A DNA stretch of 64,000 nt from contig CACWMK010000013.1 of assembly GCA_902761905.1 (NCBI GenBank), positions 16,495 through 80,494 on the forward strand, written 5' to 3'. Shown here one piece after another: positions 34,987-42,972 of the stretch. The DNA comes from an uncultured Prevotellaceae bacterium. Lineage in GTDB: Bacteria; Bacteroidota; Bacteroidia; Bacteroidales; Bacteroidaceae. Made by a program: the position numbers and the translations under genes. How positions within the stretch are numbered: the first letter of the stretch is position 1; every line of letters begins with the position of its first letter. Under the pieces are notes generated by a model that saw nothing but the letters and a program-made list of their open reading frames with translations, ran no database searches and was not told the origin of the DNA.

Positions 34987-35751
34987 TTACTGGATTTTAA
35001 TTCTACCTTCTACCTGTGAATCAACTGCCACACCACGAGCCTGATGATCCTTGAAATAGTTCATAATAAGGAATCGGGTGTTGTTACTCTTCTCATTAGG
35101 AGCAATAATGTTAGTACCCTCGCGGAGTACAGGCATACCATCGTTGCCCTCGATAAGATAGTTGATAGTAGCCACGCGATACTCTGCCTTAGGATCTATC
35201 TCCTTGCCATGAAGTTTGCTCGAGATGAGTTTTCCATCTTCAGTGATCACCAGCTCTACACCATGACTTACACCCTCGCCTCCCCTATGGGCAATCTGAC
35301 GGAACAACGTAAGCATCTGTTCGCCAGTGAGAGTGATGAAACAAATCTTGTTCTCGAATGGAGCCACATCCAGCACATCACCATAGGTAACATTACCCTT
35401 AGTAAGGTCGGCACGTATACCACCCATGTTATAGATGCCAAGAACAGCCTTCTCGTTATAATCCTTAGCTGACCATACCAGGATATCGGCCAAGAGATTA
35501 GAAAGATTACTCTCAGGGCGATCGGCATGCATATTTCTGGCTACCACACCTACAACAGGCCCCATAATGCTATCGTTAACCCGCTTGAAGGGTTCAAGAA
35601 ACTTAACAGCAGCCTCATCTGGATTCTTATCAAAGCGACTATCCACTATCACGCGGGTTCGCTCCACATTAGTAAGTTGATAATGTTTAGGCGCACACGC
35701 AACCATCATCAACGAAGCCAAAGAAGCATAAAAAACACGTCTTTTATTCAT
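34987..35751 (-). CDS. 5'-nucleotidase C-terminal domain lipoprotein
   Basis: 254 residues from MNKRRVFYASLASLMMVAC, a lipoprotein signal; the frame open to 35832 crosses the promoter. The body is the 5_nucleotid_C domain: RPESNLSNLLADILVW, NMGGIRADLTKGNVTYGDVL, FENKICFITLTGEQMLTLF and the substrate loop near the C-terminus (VATINYLIEGNDGMP). It lacks the metal-binding domain, which follows as the next gene in the operon. Confidence 0.88.
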   Translation of the reverse strand: MNKRRVFYASLASLMMVACAPKHYQLTNVERTRVIVDSRFDKNPDEAAVKFLEPFKRVNDSIMGPVVGVVARNMHADRPESNLSNLLADILVWSAKDYNEKAVLGIYNMGGIRADLTKGNVTYGDVLDVAPFENKICFITLTGEQMLTLFRQIAHRGGEGVSHGVELVITEDGKLISSKLHGKEIDPKAEYRVATINYLIEGNDGMPVLREGTNIIAPNEKSNNTRFLIMNYFKDHQARGVAVDSQVEGRIKIQ

Positions 35752-35771
35752 AATTTGTAGTTTTAATGGTG

Positions 35772-35779
35772 CAAAAATA
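35772..35779 (-). promoter_or_regulatory. -7 box TATTTTTG of the split 5'-nucleotidase operon
   Basis: TAnnTTTG on the minus strand, 20 bases before the ATG at 35751. Confidence 0.6.
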
Positions 35780-35821
35780 CAAAAAATATCCGAAATATTT
35801 CTTCGAAACAAAAAAAAGTTG

Positions 35822-35829
35822 TACCTTTG
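35822..35829 (+). promoter_or_regulatory. -7 box TACCTTTG of rplS
   Basis: TAnnTTTG, followed by a leader of about 90 bases before the rplS ATG at 35924. Confidence 0.7.
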
Positions 35830-35923
35830 CACCCGCTTTTCGGCGTAATCGCTGGCAGGAAGTAACGAGAGGCCTGTTATGTTGCGTTGGAACGATACAA
35901 CAATTTAATTATTTAAAAGTACA

Positions 35924-36230
35924 ATGGATTTAATTAAAGTTGCTGAAGAAGCATTTGCAACCGGTTATCGAGGGTTCTAAGGAGCGTATCCAGCTCTATC
36001 GTGGTGTAGTAATTAAGATTGCTGGTCACGGAGACAAGAAGCGCTTCACTGTTCGTAAGATGTCAGGTACAATTGGTGTAGAGCGTATCTTCCCAATCGA
36101 GTCTCCGAACATTGAGAGCATCGAGGTCAACAAGGTTGGTAAGGTTCGCCGCGCTAAGCTTTACTATCTGCGCAAGCTCACTGGTAAGGCTGCTCGCATC
36201 AAGGAGAAGCGCCACAACGTTGGTGAATAA
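35924..36230 (+). pseudogene. rplS: 50S ribosomal protein L19, broken by internal deletion and frameshift
   Basis: ATG 35924 reads [14 protein letters not shown], the normal L19 start, but after residue 14 the frame turns to YRGF and stop (35978-35980). The rest of L19 continues in another frame from about 35967 ([15 protein letters not shown] onward to KEKRHNVGE, stop at 36230). About 17 expected residues (normally KQHP...VTVAYR-like) are missing and the frame is shifted. Since L19 is needed in bacteria, a sequencing or assembly error is the first explanation; a real deletion with a second copy elsewhere is possible. Confidence 0.88.
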
Positions 36231-36240
36231 AAAAGAAAAA

Positions 36241-36278
36241 AAAGAGGCTGCGCCCAAGTGTGCAAGCCTCTTTTTTTA
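36241..36278 (+). terminator. Terminator of rplS
   Basis: AGAGGCT (36243-36249) pairs with AGCCTCT (36265-36271), followed by seven T. It ends at the stop codon of the small minus-strand gene. Confidence 0.8.
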
Positions 36279-36428
36279 TTCCCCATGCAATGCATTCTGG
36301 AATTCTTCCCAACTCTGGAACCCAGCTAAAAGCGAGAGACGGTCGAGCGTCTTCTTATCAGGTTTTCTCAGGATTTCCTTCTCTACTGCCTCAAGCAGTT
36401 TTCTAAGCGCCAAACGTTTCTTTTCCAT
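36276..36428 (-). CDS. Small unknown protein, 50 residues
   Basis: Reads MEKKRLALRKLLEAVEKEIL and ends WEEFQNALHGE; predicted helical and charged, soluble. It has its own TAATTTTG box at 36448-36455, divergent from the AICAR formyltransferase promoter. No family recognised; small size makes this less certain, but start, promoter and clean ending support a gene. Confidence 0.6.
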   Translation of the reverse strand: MEKKRLALRKLLEAVEKEILRKPDKKTLDRLSLLAGFQSWEEFQNALHGE

Positions 36429-36447
36429 ATTATTAAAAAATTTGCTG

Positions 36448-36455
36448 CAAAATTA
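36448..36455 (-). promoter_or_regulatory. -7 box TAATTTTG of the 50-residue gene
   Basis: Minus-strand TAnnTTTG, 20 bases before ATG 36428; back-to-back with the plus-strand box at 36469. Confidence 0.55.
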
Positions 36456-36468
36456 CAAAAATATTTTG

Positions 36469-36476
36469 TACCTTTG
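36469..36476 (+). promoter_or_regulatory. -7 box TACCTTTG of the AICAR formyltransferase gene
   Basis: TAnnTTTG 27 bases before ATG 36504. The open frame that reaches 36474 overlaps it, supporting the later start. Confidence 0.7.
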
Positions 36477-36503
36477 CACACAGAAATAGAAAATATCGCA
36501 AAA

Positions 36504-37688
36504 ATGAAAGAATTAGCACTCAAGTACGGATGTAATCCCAATCAGAAACCCTCACGCATCTTTATGACTGAGGGCGAGCTACCCATCGAAGTTATCAACG
36601 GTCGTCCTGGATATATCAATTTCCTCGACGCATTCAATGCATGGCAGCTTGTAAAGGAGCTTAAGGCCGCAACAGGTCTGCCAGCTGCAGCATCGTTCAA
36701 GCACGTTAGTCCTGCAGGTGCAGCAGTAGGTCTGCCTCTGAGCGACACACTGAAGAAGATCTACTTTGTTGACGATGTAAAGGATCTCGACGAGAGTCCT
36801 ATCGCATGTGCATATGCCCGTGCACGTGGTGCCGACCGTATGTCGAGCTATGGCGACTTTGTAGCTCTGAGCGACACCTGCGACGCTACTACAGCCAAGT
36901 TGCTTAAGCGCGAGGTGAGCGATGGTGTGATTGCACCCGACTTTACTCCCGAGGCTATCGAGATACTGAAGGACAAGCGTAAGGGCACATACAACGTTAT
37001 CAAGATTGATCCTACATACGTACCCGAGCCTATCGAGCGCAAGCAGGTATTCGGCATCACATTCGAGCAGGGTCGCAACGAGATCAAGCTCGACGACGAT
37101 GCACTCTTCGAGAATATGCCTACACAGAACAAGACCTTCAGCCCTGAGGCTAAGCGCGATCTGATTATCGCACTGATTACCCTGAAGTACACTCAGAGCA
37201 ACTCTGTTTGCTACGTTAAGGACGGTCAGGCTATTGGTATCGGAGCTGGTCAGCAGAGCCGTATCCACTGTACCCGTCTGGCTGGTAACAAGGCTGATAT
37301 CTGGTGGTTGCGCCAGCATCCAAAGGTTATGAACCTGCCTTTCATCGACAATATCCGTCGTGCTGATCGCGATAACACCATCGATGTATACATCTCAGAG
37401 GATCACGACGACGTACTGCGCGATGGCACATGGCAGATGTTCTTCAAGGAGAAGCCCGAGGTGCTCACTATGGAGGAGAAGAAGGAGTGGATTGCCAAGA
37501 ACACCAAGGTTGCTCTGGGTTCTGACGCATTCTTCCCATTTGGCGACAACATCGAGCGTGCTCATAAGAGCGGCGTAGAATTTATCGCCCAGGCTGGTGG
37601 CTCAGTTCGCGATGACAATGTTATCGAGACCTGCGATAAGTATGGTATAGCTATGGCCTTTACTGGTGTACGTCTGTTCCATCATTAA
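36504..37688 (+). CDS. Phosphoribosylaminoimidazolecarboxamide formyltransferase, stand-alone
   Basis: Catalyses formylation of AICAR in purine synthesis. 394 residues from MKELALKYGCNPNQKPS. It has the AICAR transformylase domain signatures SFKHVSPAGAAVGLP, YARARGADRMSSYGDF, GIGAGQQSRIHCTRLA and ALGSDAFFPFGDNIERA, but no N-terminal MGS-like IMP cyclohydrolase domain as in bifunctional PurH. Such short enzymes occur in Bacteroidota. IMP cyclohydrolase must be encoded elsewhere. Confidence 0.9.
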   Translation: MKELALKYGCNPNQKPSRIFMTEGELPIEVINGRPGYINFLDAFNAWQLVKELKAATGLPAAASFKHVSPAGAAVGLPLSDTLKKIYFVDDVKDLDESPIACAYARARGADRMSSYGDFVALSDTCDATTAKLLKREVSDGVIAPDFTPEAIEILKDKRKGTYNVIKIDPTYVPEPIERKQVFGITFEQGRNEIKLDDDALFENMPTQNKTFSPEAKRDLIIALITLKYTQSNSVCYVKDGQAIGIGAGQQSRIHCTRLAGNKADIWWLRQHPKVMNLPFIDNIRRADRDNTIDVYISEDHDDVLRDGTWQMFFKEKPEVLTMEEKKEWIAKNTKVALGSDAFFPFGDNIERAHKSGVEFIAQAGGSVRDDNVIETCDKYGIAMAFTGVRLFHH

Positions 37689-37711
37689 ACATTAAACATT
37701 AAACATTAAAC
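37684..37711. repeat. Heptamer tandem repeat ATTAAAC
   Basis: Four perfect copies, starting inside the AICAR formyltransferase stop codon and ending 6 bases before the next ATG. Confidence 0.9.
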
Positions 37712-37717
37712 ATTTTA

Positions 37718-37906
37718 ATGGACGATTTTCAGAACATTCTTGAGAACGGCATCAACTTCGGACGTGGAGGTGACAAGCCGAAAGACGATGGCAAGGTAAA
37801 AACCAAAGCCAAAAAGAAAAAGTATATCACTGGTGCTCACGGTAGCGGCTCTGCTCGTCAGAAAGCCAAATACCGTGAGCAGCGGGCAAACCGTCATAAG
37901 AAATAA
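37718..37906 (+). CDS. Small basic protein, 62 residues
   Basis: MDDFQNILENGINFGRGGDK then a Lys-rich middle (KVKTKAKKKKYITGAHGSGS) and an Arg/Lys tail. Isoelectric point clearly basic after an acidic first 10 residues. The composition suggests nucleic-acid or ribosome binding, an inference only. It follows the AICAR formyltransferase gene by 29 bases, across the heptamer tract. Confidence 0.65.
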   Translation: MDDFQNILENGINFGRGGDKPKDDGKVKTKAKKKKYITGAHGSGSARQKAKYREQRANRHKK

Positions 37907-37933
37907 TAGTAACAATTTAATAACCTAGAAAAA

Positions 37934-39184
37934 ATGAAACTACTAAAACTACTATTAATTACAGCCCTACTCTGCAGCACGAATACCCTTCGTGCTCAGA
38001 AGTATGTAGGTGGCGACATATCTCTACTTACAAAGTACGAAGAAGCAGGAGTAGTGTACAAAGACAAATCAGGCAACACCGTGTCAGACGTTCTGGGATT
38101 CTTCAATGAAGAAGGCCTGAACGCCATGCGTGTTAGATTGTTTGTTGACCCTTCGAATGACAACGACAAGGCCGTTTGCCAGGACTTGGATTATGTAAAG
38201 GCACTGGGCAAGCGCATAAAGGATGCTGGAATGAAGCTGATGCTCGACTTCCACTACAGCGACACTTGGGCCGACCCAGGCAAGCAGTGGACACCTGATG
38301 CATGGAAGGATCTGACAGACGACCAACTTAAGGATACTATCTACGAGTATACCAAGTATTGCCTGGAACAAATGGTAGCCGCAGGAGCTACTCCAGATTT
38401 CATTCAGACAGGAAATGAAATTTCGTATGGAATGATGTGGGGGACCAAGACTGCCGTAGGAGGCAACAACAAGAATCGTTGCTACACTAACTCTCCTCAA
38501 GCCAACTGGACACGATTCATCAATCTACTAAAGAAAGCTGGTCAGGCTTGTCGCGAGGTTTGTGCAGATGCAAAGATCATTATCCACAGCGAGCGTACAC
38601 CAAAACCTGATGTACTAACAGACTTCTTCGATCGTATGGCAAATGCAGAGCTAGATTATGATATCATCGGACTTAGTTACTATCCAGATCATCATGGCAA
38701 TCTGGTGAAGTTGGAGAGTGCATTGACATCATTGGAGAACAAGAACTATGGCAAGGACATCATGATTGTAGAGACGGGCTACAGCTATGCTTGGCACATA
38801 GGCGACACATATGACTATTCGTCGACTTACCCTCTTACCGAGGAAGGCCAGCGCCAGTTTACAGCAGATTTGGTTACAAAGCTTAACACTCATGAAAGTG
38901 TAAAAGGACTATTCTGGTGGTGGCCTGAGGATAATGGCAACAAGATGGTTACAAATAGTTGGTGGAATGCCGCTCTATACAACCACAACACAGGTAAACC
39001 TTATGCTGCATTCTACGAGTTGAAGAACTTCAACAACTCTAGTTCTGGATTTCTAGGCATCAATAAAGACCACAAGTGCAAAGATTGCAAATGGTATACC
39101 ATCGAGGGGAGGCGATTAGGAGCAGAGCCTTCCAAAAGTGGAATCTACATCAACGATGGGAAGAAAAAAATAGTCCGCAACTAG
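37934..39184 (+). CDS. Secreted arabinogalactan endo-beta-1,4-galactanase, GH53
   Basis: Cleaves beta-1,4-galactan side chains of pectin. 416 residues, signal peptide to about Ala21, GH53 barrel with acid/base Glu162 (QTGNEISYGMMW) and nucleophile Glu279 (IMIVETGYSY). The C-terminal 40 residues (WYTIEGRRLGAEPSKSGIYI, NDGKKKIVRN) resemble type IX sorting tails, which fits the PorX, PorW and PorT genes here. No clear promoter box; starts 27 bases after the small basic gene, so may be read through. Confidence 0.9.
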   Translation: MKLLKLLLITALLCSTNTLRAQKYVGGDISLLTKYEEAGVVYKDKSGNTVSDVLGFFNEEGLNAMRVRLFVDPSNDNDKAVCQDLDYVKALGKRIKDAGMKLMLDFHYSDTWADPGKQWTPDAWKDLTDDQLKDTIYEYTKYCLEQMVAAGATPDFIQTGNEISYGMMWGTKTAVGGNNKNRCYTNSPQANWTRFINLLKKAGQACREVCADAKIIIHSERTPKPDVLTDFFDRMANAELDYDIIGLSYYPDHHGNLVKLESALTSLENKNYGKDIMIVETGYSYAWHIGDTYDYSSTYPLTEEGQRQFTADLVTKLNTHESVKGLFWWWPEDNGNKMVTNSWWNAALYNHNTGKPYAAFYELKNFNNSSSGFLGINKDHKCKDCKWYTIEGRRLGAEPSKSGIYINDGKKKIVRN

Positions 39185-39193
39185 CGGACTATT
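39162..39193 (-). terminator. Terminator of the leftward efflux operon
   Basis: AATAGTCCGC (39169-39178) pairs with GCGGACTATT (39184-39193); on the minus strand it is followed by seven T. It overlaps the last codons of the galactanase gene. Confidence 0.8.
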
Positions 39194-39200
39194 CTTATGT

Positions 39201-40532
39201 TTAGAAGTTCAACTCCCTGCCTCGATAGAACTCCAGCAATGCATGCTGGTACAAGTTCTCATAACGGGCCTGCACCAGATCTGATTCTGATTTCAGATAG
39301 TTGTTCTTGGCCTCGTTAAACTCTGTGATGGTCGACTTGCCGTTCTCGTACTTTGCCTGCACCAGTTCGAAAGCGTCCTTCGAGCTCTGTACAGCCTCAG
39401 CCGAGCTCTGAGTCTTGGTCTGAGCGTTCAGGGCATTATAATACACCTGCTGAATCTCCTTATATAATGTCTTTTTAGTATTGTCGAGCTGCAACTGCTG
39501 AGTCTCCTGATCGATACGGGCTGCACGCACACGATTGCGAGTCTGGAAACGACTGAAGATAGGAACACTAAGGTTCAGTCCGATGTACTGGCTGAAGTTG
39601 TTCTCCAACTGCTTGCCAAATCCGTCGGCCTTAAAACCTGAGGTAGTGTAATAGTTTGTGCCCAGTCCACCACTCAGCGAGAGTGTTGGATAATGACCAG
39701 CCTGAGCTATCTTGATGCTATGCTCAGCACCACGCAGTTTCAGTTGCTGCGACAGAATTTCAGGCTTGACGCCTATAGCCTCAGCATAAATCTGATCAGG
39801 AGTAACCAGATTGTCCATAGAAACAATTCCATCCAGTTCTGCCAGACTGGGGCGAACGATGGTAAAACCATCAGGGCTGGGCAGTTCCAATAGCTGAGTA
39901 AGGCTCAGTATAGCCAACTTCAGATTATTCTCTGCCTGTGTAGCAGTCAGTCGGCTGTTAGCCATAGTTGCCTTCTGCTGTGAGAGTTCTGCCTCGCTAG
40001 CTTTGCCATTATCCACAAAGGCCTGCAGGCGAGCCACCTGAGCTGAGTCGATCGAAATCTGACGACGAGCCACATCCGCTATCTCCATATCATAGAGTAT
40101 CTGCACATAAGCCTGAGCCACCTGCATACGGATATCGTTCTTAGCCTTCTCCAGATCGGCAGTAGCAGCCTCAAGGTTCAGCTTGCTCAGCTTTATCTGG
40201 TTAGGAATCTCGAAACCAGTAAACAGTGGCACACTGGCACCAAGCTGGAACGATGTCGACGATGTATTGGTGTTGGTGTAAGTATTCTCTGAGGTAAGTC
40301 CTCGACCGAACGAGAAGTTCTGACCTACACTACCACTTACATCAGGCAGTCGCGAGTTCTTAGCAGTGTTCAACTGTATCTCCTGCTGGCGACACTGGTT
40401 CACCTGCTGCTTTATGCTTATGTTATGCTCTATGGCATAGTCGCAGCACTCGCGGATGCTCCAAGCCTTCTGTGCACTGGCAGAACCAATGCCCATCGAG
40501 CCTATTACCATTGATAATATATACTTTCTCAT
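39201..40532 (-). CDS. TolC-family outer-membrane efflux protein
   Basis: 443 residues, signal peptide (MRKYILSMVIGSMGIGSASA), two repeats of helical hairpins with the OEP pattern (CCDYAIEHNISIKQQVNQCR, LSKLNLEAATADLEKAKNDI, RAARIDQETQQLQLDNTKKT, GKSTITEFNEAKNNYLKSES). It forms the outer-membrane channel for the MacA/MacB-like pump encoded upstream; last gene of the operon. Confidence 0.92.
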   Translation of the reverse strand: MRKYILSMVIGSMGIGSASAQKAWSIRECCDYAIEHNISIKQQVNQCRQQEIQLNTAKNSRLPDVSGSVGQNFSFGRGLTSENTYTNTNTSSTSFQLGASVPLFTGFEIPNQIKLSKLNLEAATADLEKAKNDIRMQVAQAYVQILYDMEIADVARRQISIDSAQVARLQAFVDNGKASEAELSQQKATMANSRLTATQAENNLKLAILSLTQLLELPSPDGFTIVRPSLAELDGIVSMDNLVTPDQIYAEAIGVKPEILSQQLKLRGAEHSIKIAQAGHYPTLSLSGGLGTNYYTTSGFKADGFGKQLENNFSQYIGLNLSVPIFSRFQTRNRVRAARIDQETQQLQLDNTKKTLYKEIQQVYYNALNAQTKTQSSAEAVQSSKDAFELVQAKYENGKSTITEFNEAKNNYLKSESDLVQARYENLYQHALLEFYRGRELNF

Positions 40533-40538
40533 AATCGC

Positions 40539-41651
40539 TTACTTATCTTTTTCATCTGCTACGATCTCCGGGCCACGAACCTTATCCTTATCCGTGATAC
40601 CCTTCTTAATCTCGATATTCACACCATCAGACAGACCTGTCTCAACATAGGTACGATTGTAATTCTTGTTCTTACCCTCGCCCTTGATAACATACACAAA
40701 GGTACTGTCGCCACTGAACTCGATGGCACTCTCAGGGATGGTCAGCACCTTGTCGGCCTTGGCCAGGATGATTTCAGCATTGGCGCTATAGCCAGAACGG
40801 ATCTTACCACCCTCAGTCAGTTTAACGGCAGCCTTAATCTCAAACTGGTTGGTACCATTGCTTTCCACAGCCTTTGGCGAGATGTACTCCAGTGCAGCAT
40901 CAAACTTCAGGTCCTGCAGGGCACCGATAGTAATCTTCATGTTCATACCGCTAACCAGCTGACCAACCTCAGTCTCGTCGATATTACCACGGAAAATCAG
41001 GTCGTTCATGTTGGCAACTGTAGCAATCGTAGTACCATCATTGAAGGTGTTCGACAGGATAACTGAGTTACCCACCTTAACTGGGATGTCCAGAATCACA
41101 CCACTGATAGTAGAACGGATAAGTGTTGAAGAGGCTTTGGCATTCGACTTCGACACACCATCACGCACCACTTCGAGAGCATCCTGTGCTGCTATCTTCT
41201 CGTGTTTGGCCTGAGCCAATGACATTTTGGTCTTATCAAACTCGTCGGCACTCACCAGTTTCTGGTTGTAGAGATTCTCCTCGCGCTGGAAATCGGTCTC
41301 AGCCTGCTTCAGGTTGATCTCTGCCAGACGCACGCGCATCTCAGCACTCGACAGCTGGGCCATATCAGGTATTACCTTTACCTTGGCTATCACGTCGCCA
41401 GCATTCACATAGTCGCCTGGTTCCTTTAGCAACTCTGAGATGATACCAGAAATCTGTGGTTTGATGTTAACCTCGTTGCGAGGTTCAATCTTACCAGTGA
41501 TAATGGTGGTTTTCTGGATGCTGTCCAGTTTAGGAGTGAATTCGTTGTAAACCACTTCCTTTGGTTGGCTCTTCTGCCACAAGAACACGAATGTTCCGAT
41601 GAAAATCAGTGCTACGATAGCAGCGATAATCAGTTTTGAATAGCGTTTCAT
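40539..41651 (-). CDS. Membrane-fusion adaptor protein (HlyD/MacA-like)
   Basis: 370 residues: N-terminal helix (LIIAAIVALIFIGTFVFLW), lipoyl half-motifs around a coiled hairpin (KPQISGIISELLKEPGDYVN, AEINLKQAETDFQREENLYN, STLIRSTISGVILDIPVKVG), and a beta-barrel plus membrane-proximal domain. It couples the ABC permeases to TolC. It follows the permease gene after 72 bases that carry the dispersed repeat at 41681-41699. Confidence 0.9.
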   Translation of the reverse strand: MKRYSKLIIAAIVALIFIGTFVFLWQKSQPKEVVYNEFTPKLDSIQKTTIITGKIEPRNEVNIKPQISGIISELLKEPGDYVNAGDVIAKVKVIPDMAQLSSAEMRVRLAEINLKQAETDFQREENLYNQKLVSADEFDKTKMSLAQAKHEKIAAQDALEVVRDGVSKSNAKASSTLIRSTISGVILDIPVKVGNSVILSNTFNDGTTIATVANMNDLIFRGNIDETEVGQLVSGMNMKITIGALQDLKFDAALEYISPKAVESNGTNQFEIKAAVKLTEGGKIRSGYSANAEIILAKADKVLTIPESAIEFSGDSTFVYVIKGEGKNKNYNRTYVETGLSDGVNIEIKKGITDKDKVRGPEIVADEKDK

Positions 41652-41680
41652 ATACTTTATTTTTTTAATGTTTAATCCTT

Positions 41681-41699
41681 CGCTCGGCTTTGCCGCTTG
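41681..41699. repeat. Third, inverted copy of the CAAGCGGCAAGCCGAGCG core
   Basis: CGCTCGGCTTTGCCGCTTG is the reverse complement of the core in the 71-72 bp repeats, with one extra A/T. It interrupts a TTTAATGTTTAAT-type tract between the permease and adaptor genes. Confidence 0.65.
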
Positions 41700-41723
41700 A
41701 CTTGTTCAAGAATGTTTAATGTA

Positions 41724-42968
41724 TTACTCGTCTCGCATTGCGTCTACTGGTTTTATGCTCATCGCTCTGGCTGCGGGGGCTAATCCTGCCAGCACACCCA
41801 GCGTACTCACCACTACGGCGCAGAATATTGCTGTCCAGAATCCCACCTGGAAGTGGGTCTCTACTATGCCGTCTTCAGTATTAGCCAATTCCAGCATCTG
41901 TAGTATCATTACTGCGAATAGTATTCCACTCATACCCGCCACCAGTGTCAGCACTATACTCTCGGAGATAATCTGCGAAAGTATCATCTTAGGAGTGGCA
42001 CCGATTGCTCTTCGGATACCAATCTCTGTAGTGCGTTCCTTCACTGTCACCATCATGATATTCGATACACCGATGGCTCCAGCAAACAAGGTTCCCAGAC
42101 CAACCAGCCAGATAAGAATATTCACACCCTTAAACAGATTGTTGATCATCTGGAACATCAGCTCTGTATTGAATACAAACACGCCTTGCTCGTCAGTCGG
42201 GTCGATGTAGTGGGCTCTGGCCACAGTCTCACGAATGCGTGGAGTTATCTTGCTCATCAGCACACCCGGGCGACCAGTAGCAGCGATGATATCTATCGCA
42301 TTACCACGATTAAATGCAGCCTGCATCATTGTGATGGGGATGGTGATTCGTTCTTCTGAACGGCCACCAATCGAGATGTTGCCTGAGCTATAGTCAACGC
42401 CTATCACCTCGTAATAGGTAGAGTCAACACGAATCTTCTTGCCGCAAGGGTCGCCACCATCTTTAAACAGGTCTTTGTATATCTTCTTACCAATCACACA
42501 CACCTTACGCTGTTCCTTTACATCCATCTCGTTAATAAAACGTCCGTAGTACATCTTTGGTGTGATGATATCTACTATCTCGGGCACGGCTCCCTGCATA
42601 TTTGGGGTTGTCTTCTGATCACCATAATATGCAGTTCCTCCGCGTCCCATCAGTATTGGGGCCACAGCATCCAGTTCTGGCACCTGCTGCTTCAGTCTGT
42701 CCACATCCTTATACACCATATACCAACTGCGTCCCTTGCGGAATCCCTTATATGGCTTAGAGGTCTGTTCGGCACCTACGATGACGGTATTCTGTGCAAA
42801 GCCATCAAAGTTGCTGTACAGCTTCTCCTTCATGCCTTGTCCACCACCCATCAGGGCCACGAGCATAAACACACCCCAGAACACACCGAATCCGGTGAGG
42901 AACGAACGCGACTTATTACGAGTCAGCGTATCGATTATTTCTCTGTAACTGTCTATATCTATTCTCAT
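41724..42968 (-). CDS. ABC transporter permease, MacB-type (second)
   Basis: 414 residues: MacB_PCD topology with an N-terminal helix (TGFGVFWGVFMLVALMGGGQ), a large periplasmic domain, and three C-terminal helices (NILIWLVGLGTLFAGAIGVS, KERTTEIGIRRAIGATPKMI, ILFAVMILQM). It pairs with the permease encoded directly upstream; separate permease pairs for one ATPase are typical of this Bacteroidota exporter. Confidence 0.9.
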   Translation of the reverse strand: MRIDIDSYREIIDTLTRNKSRSFLTGFGVFWGVFMLVALMGGGQGMKEKLYSNFDGFAQNTVIVGAEQTSKPYKGFRKGRSWYMVYKDVDRLKQQVPELDAVAPILMGRGGTAYYGDQKTTPNMQGAVPEIVDIITPKMYYGRFINEMDVKEQRKVCVIGKKIYKDLFKDGGDPCGKKIRVDSTYYEVIGVDYSSGNISIGGRSEERITIPITMMQAAFNRGNAIDIIAATGRPGVLMSKITPRIRETVARAHYIDPTDEQGVFVFNTELMFQMINNLFKGVNILIWLVGLGTLFAGAIGVSNIMMVTVKERTTEIGIRRAIGATPKMILSQIISESIVLTLVAGMSGILFAVMILQMLELANTEDGIVETHFQVGFWTAIFCAVVVSTLGVLAGLAPAARAMSIKPVDAMRDE

Positions 42969-42972
42969 AATC

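Noticed and set aside
35940-35966. TTG at 35940 as the true start of a shortened L19
   Set aside because: The real L19 start is in another frame at 35924 and codes normal residues; the TTG only opens the shifted frame.
41673-41720. Insertion sequence remnant between permease and adaptor genes
   Set aside because: Only a 19-base match to another repeat; no transposase frame or terminal repeats.
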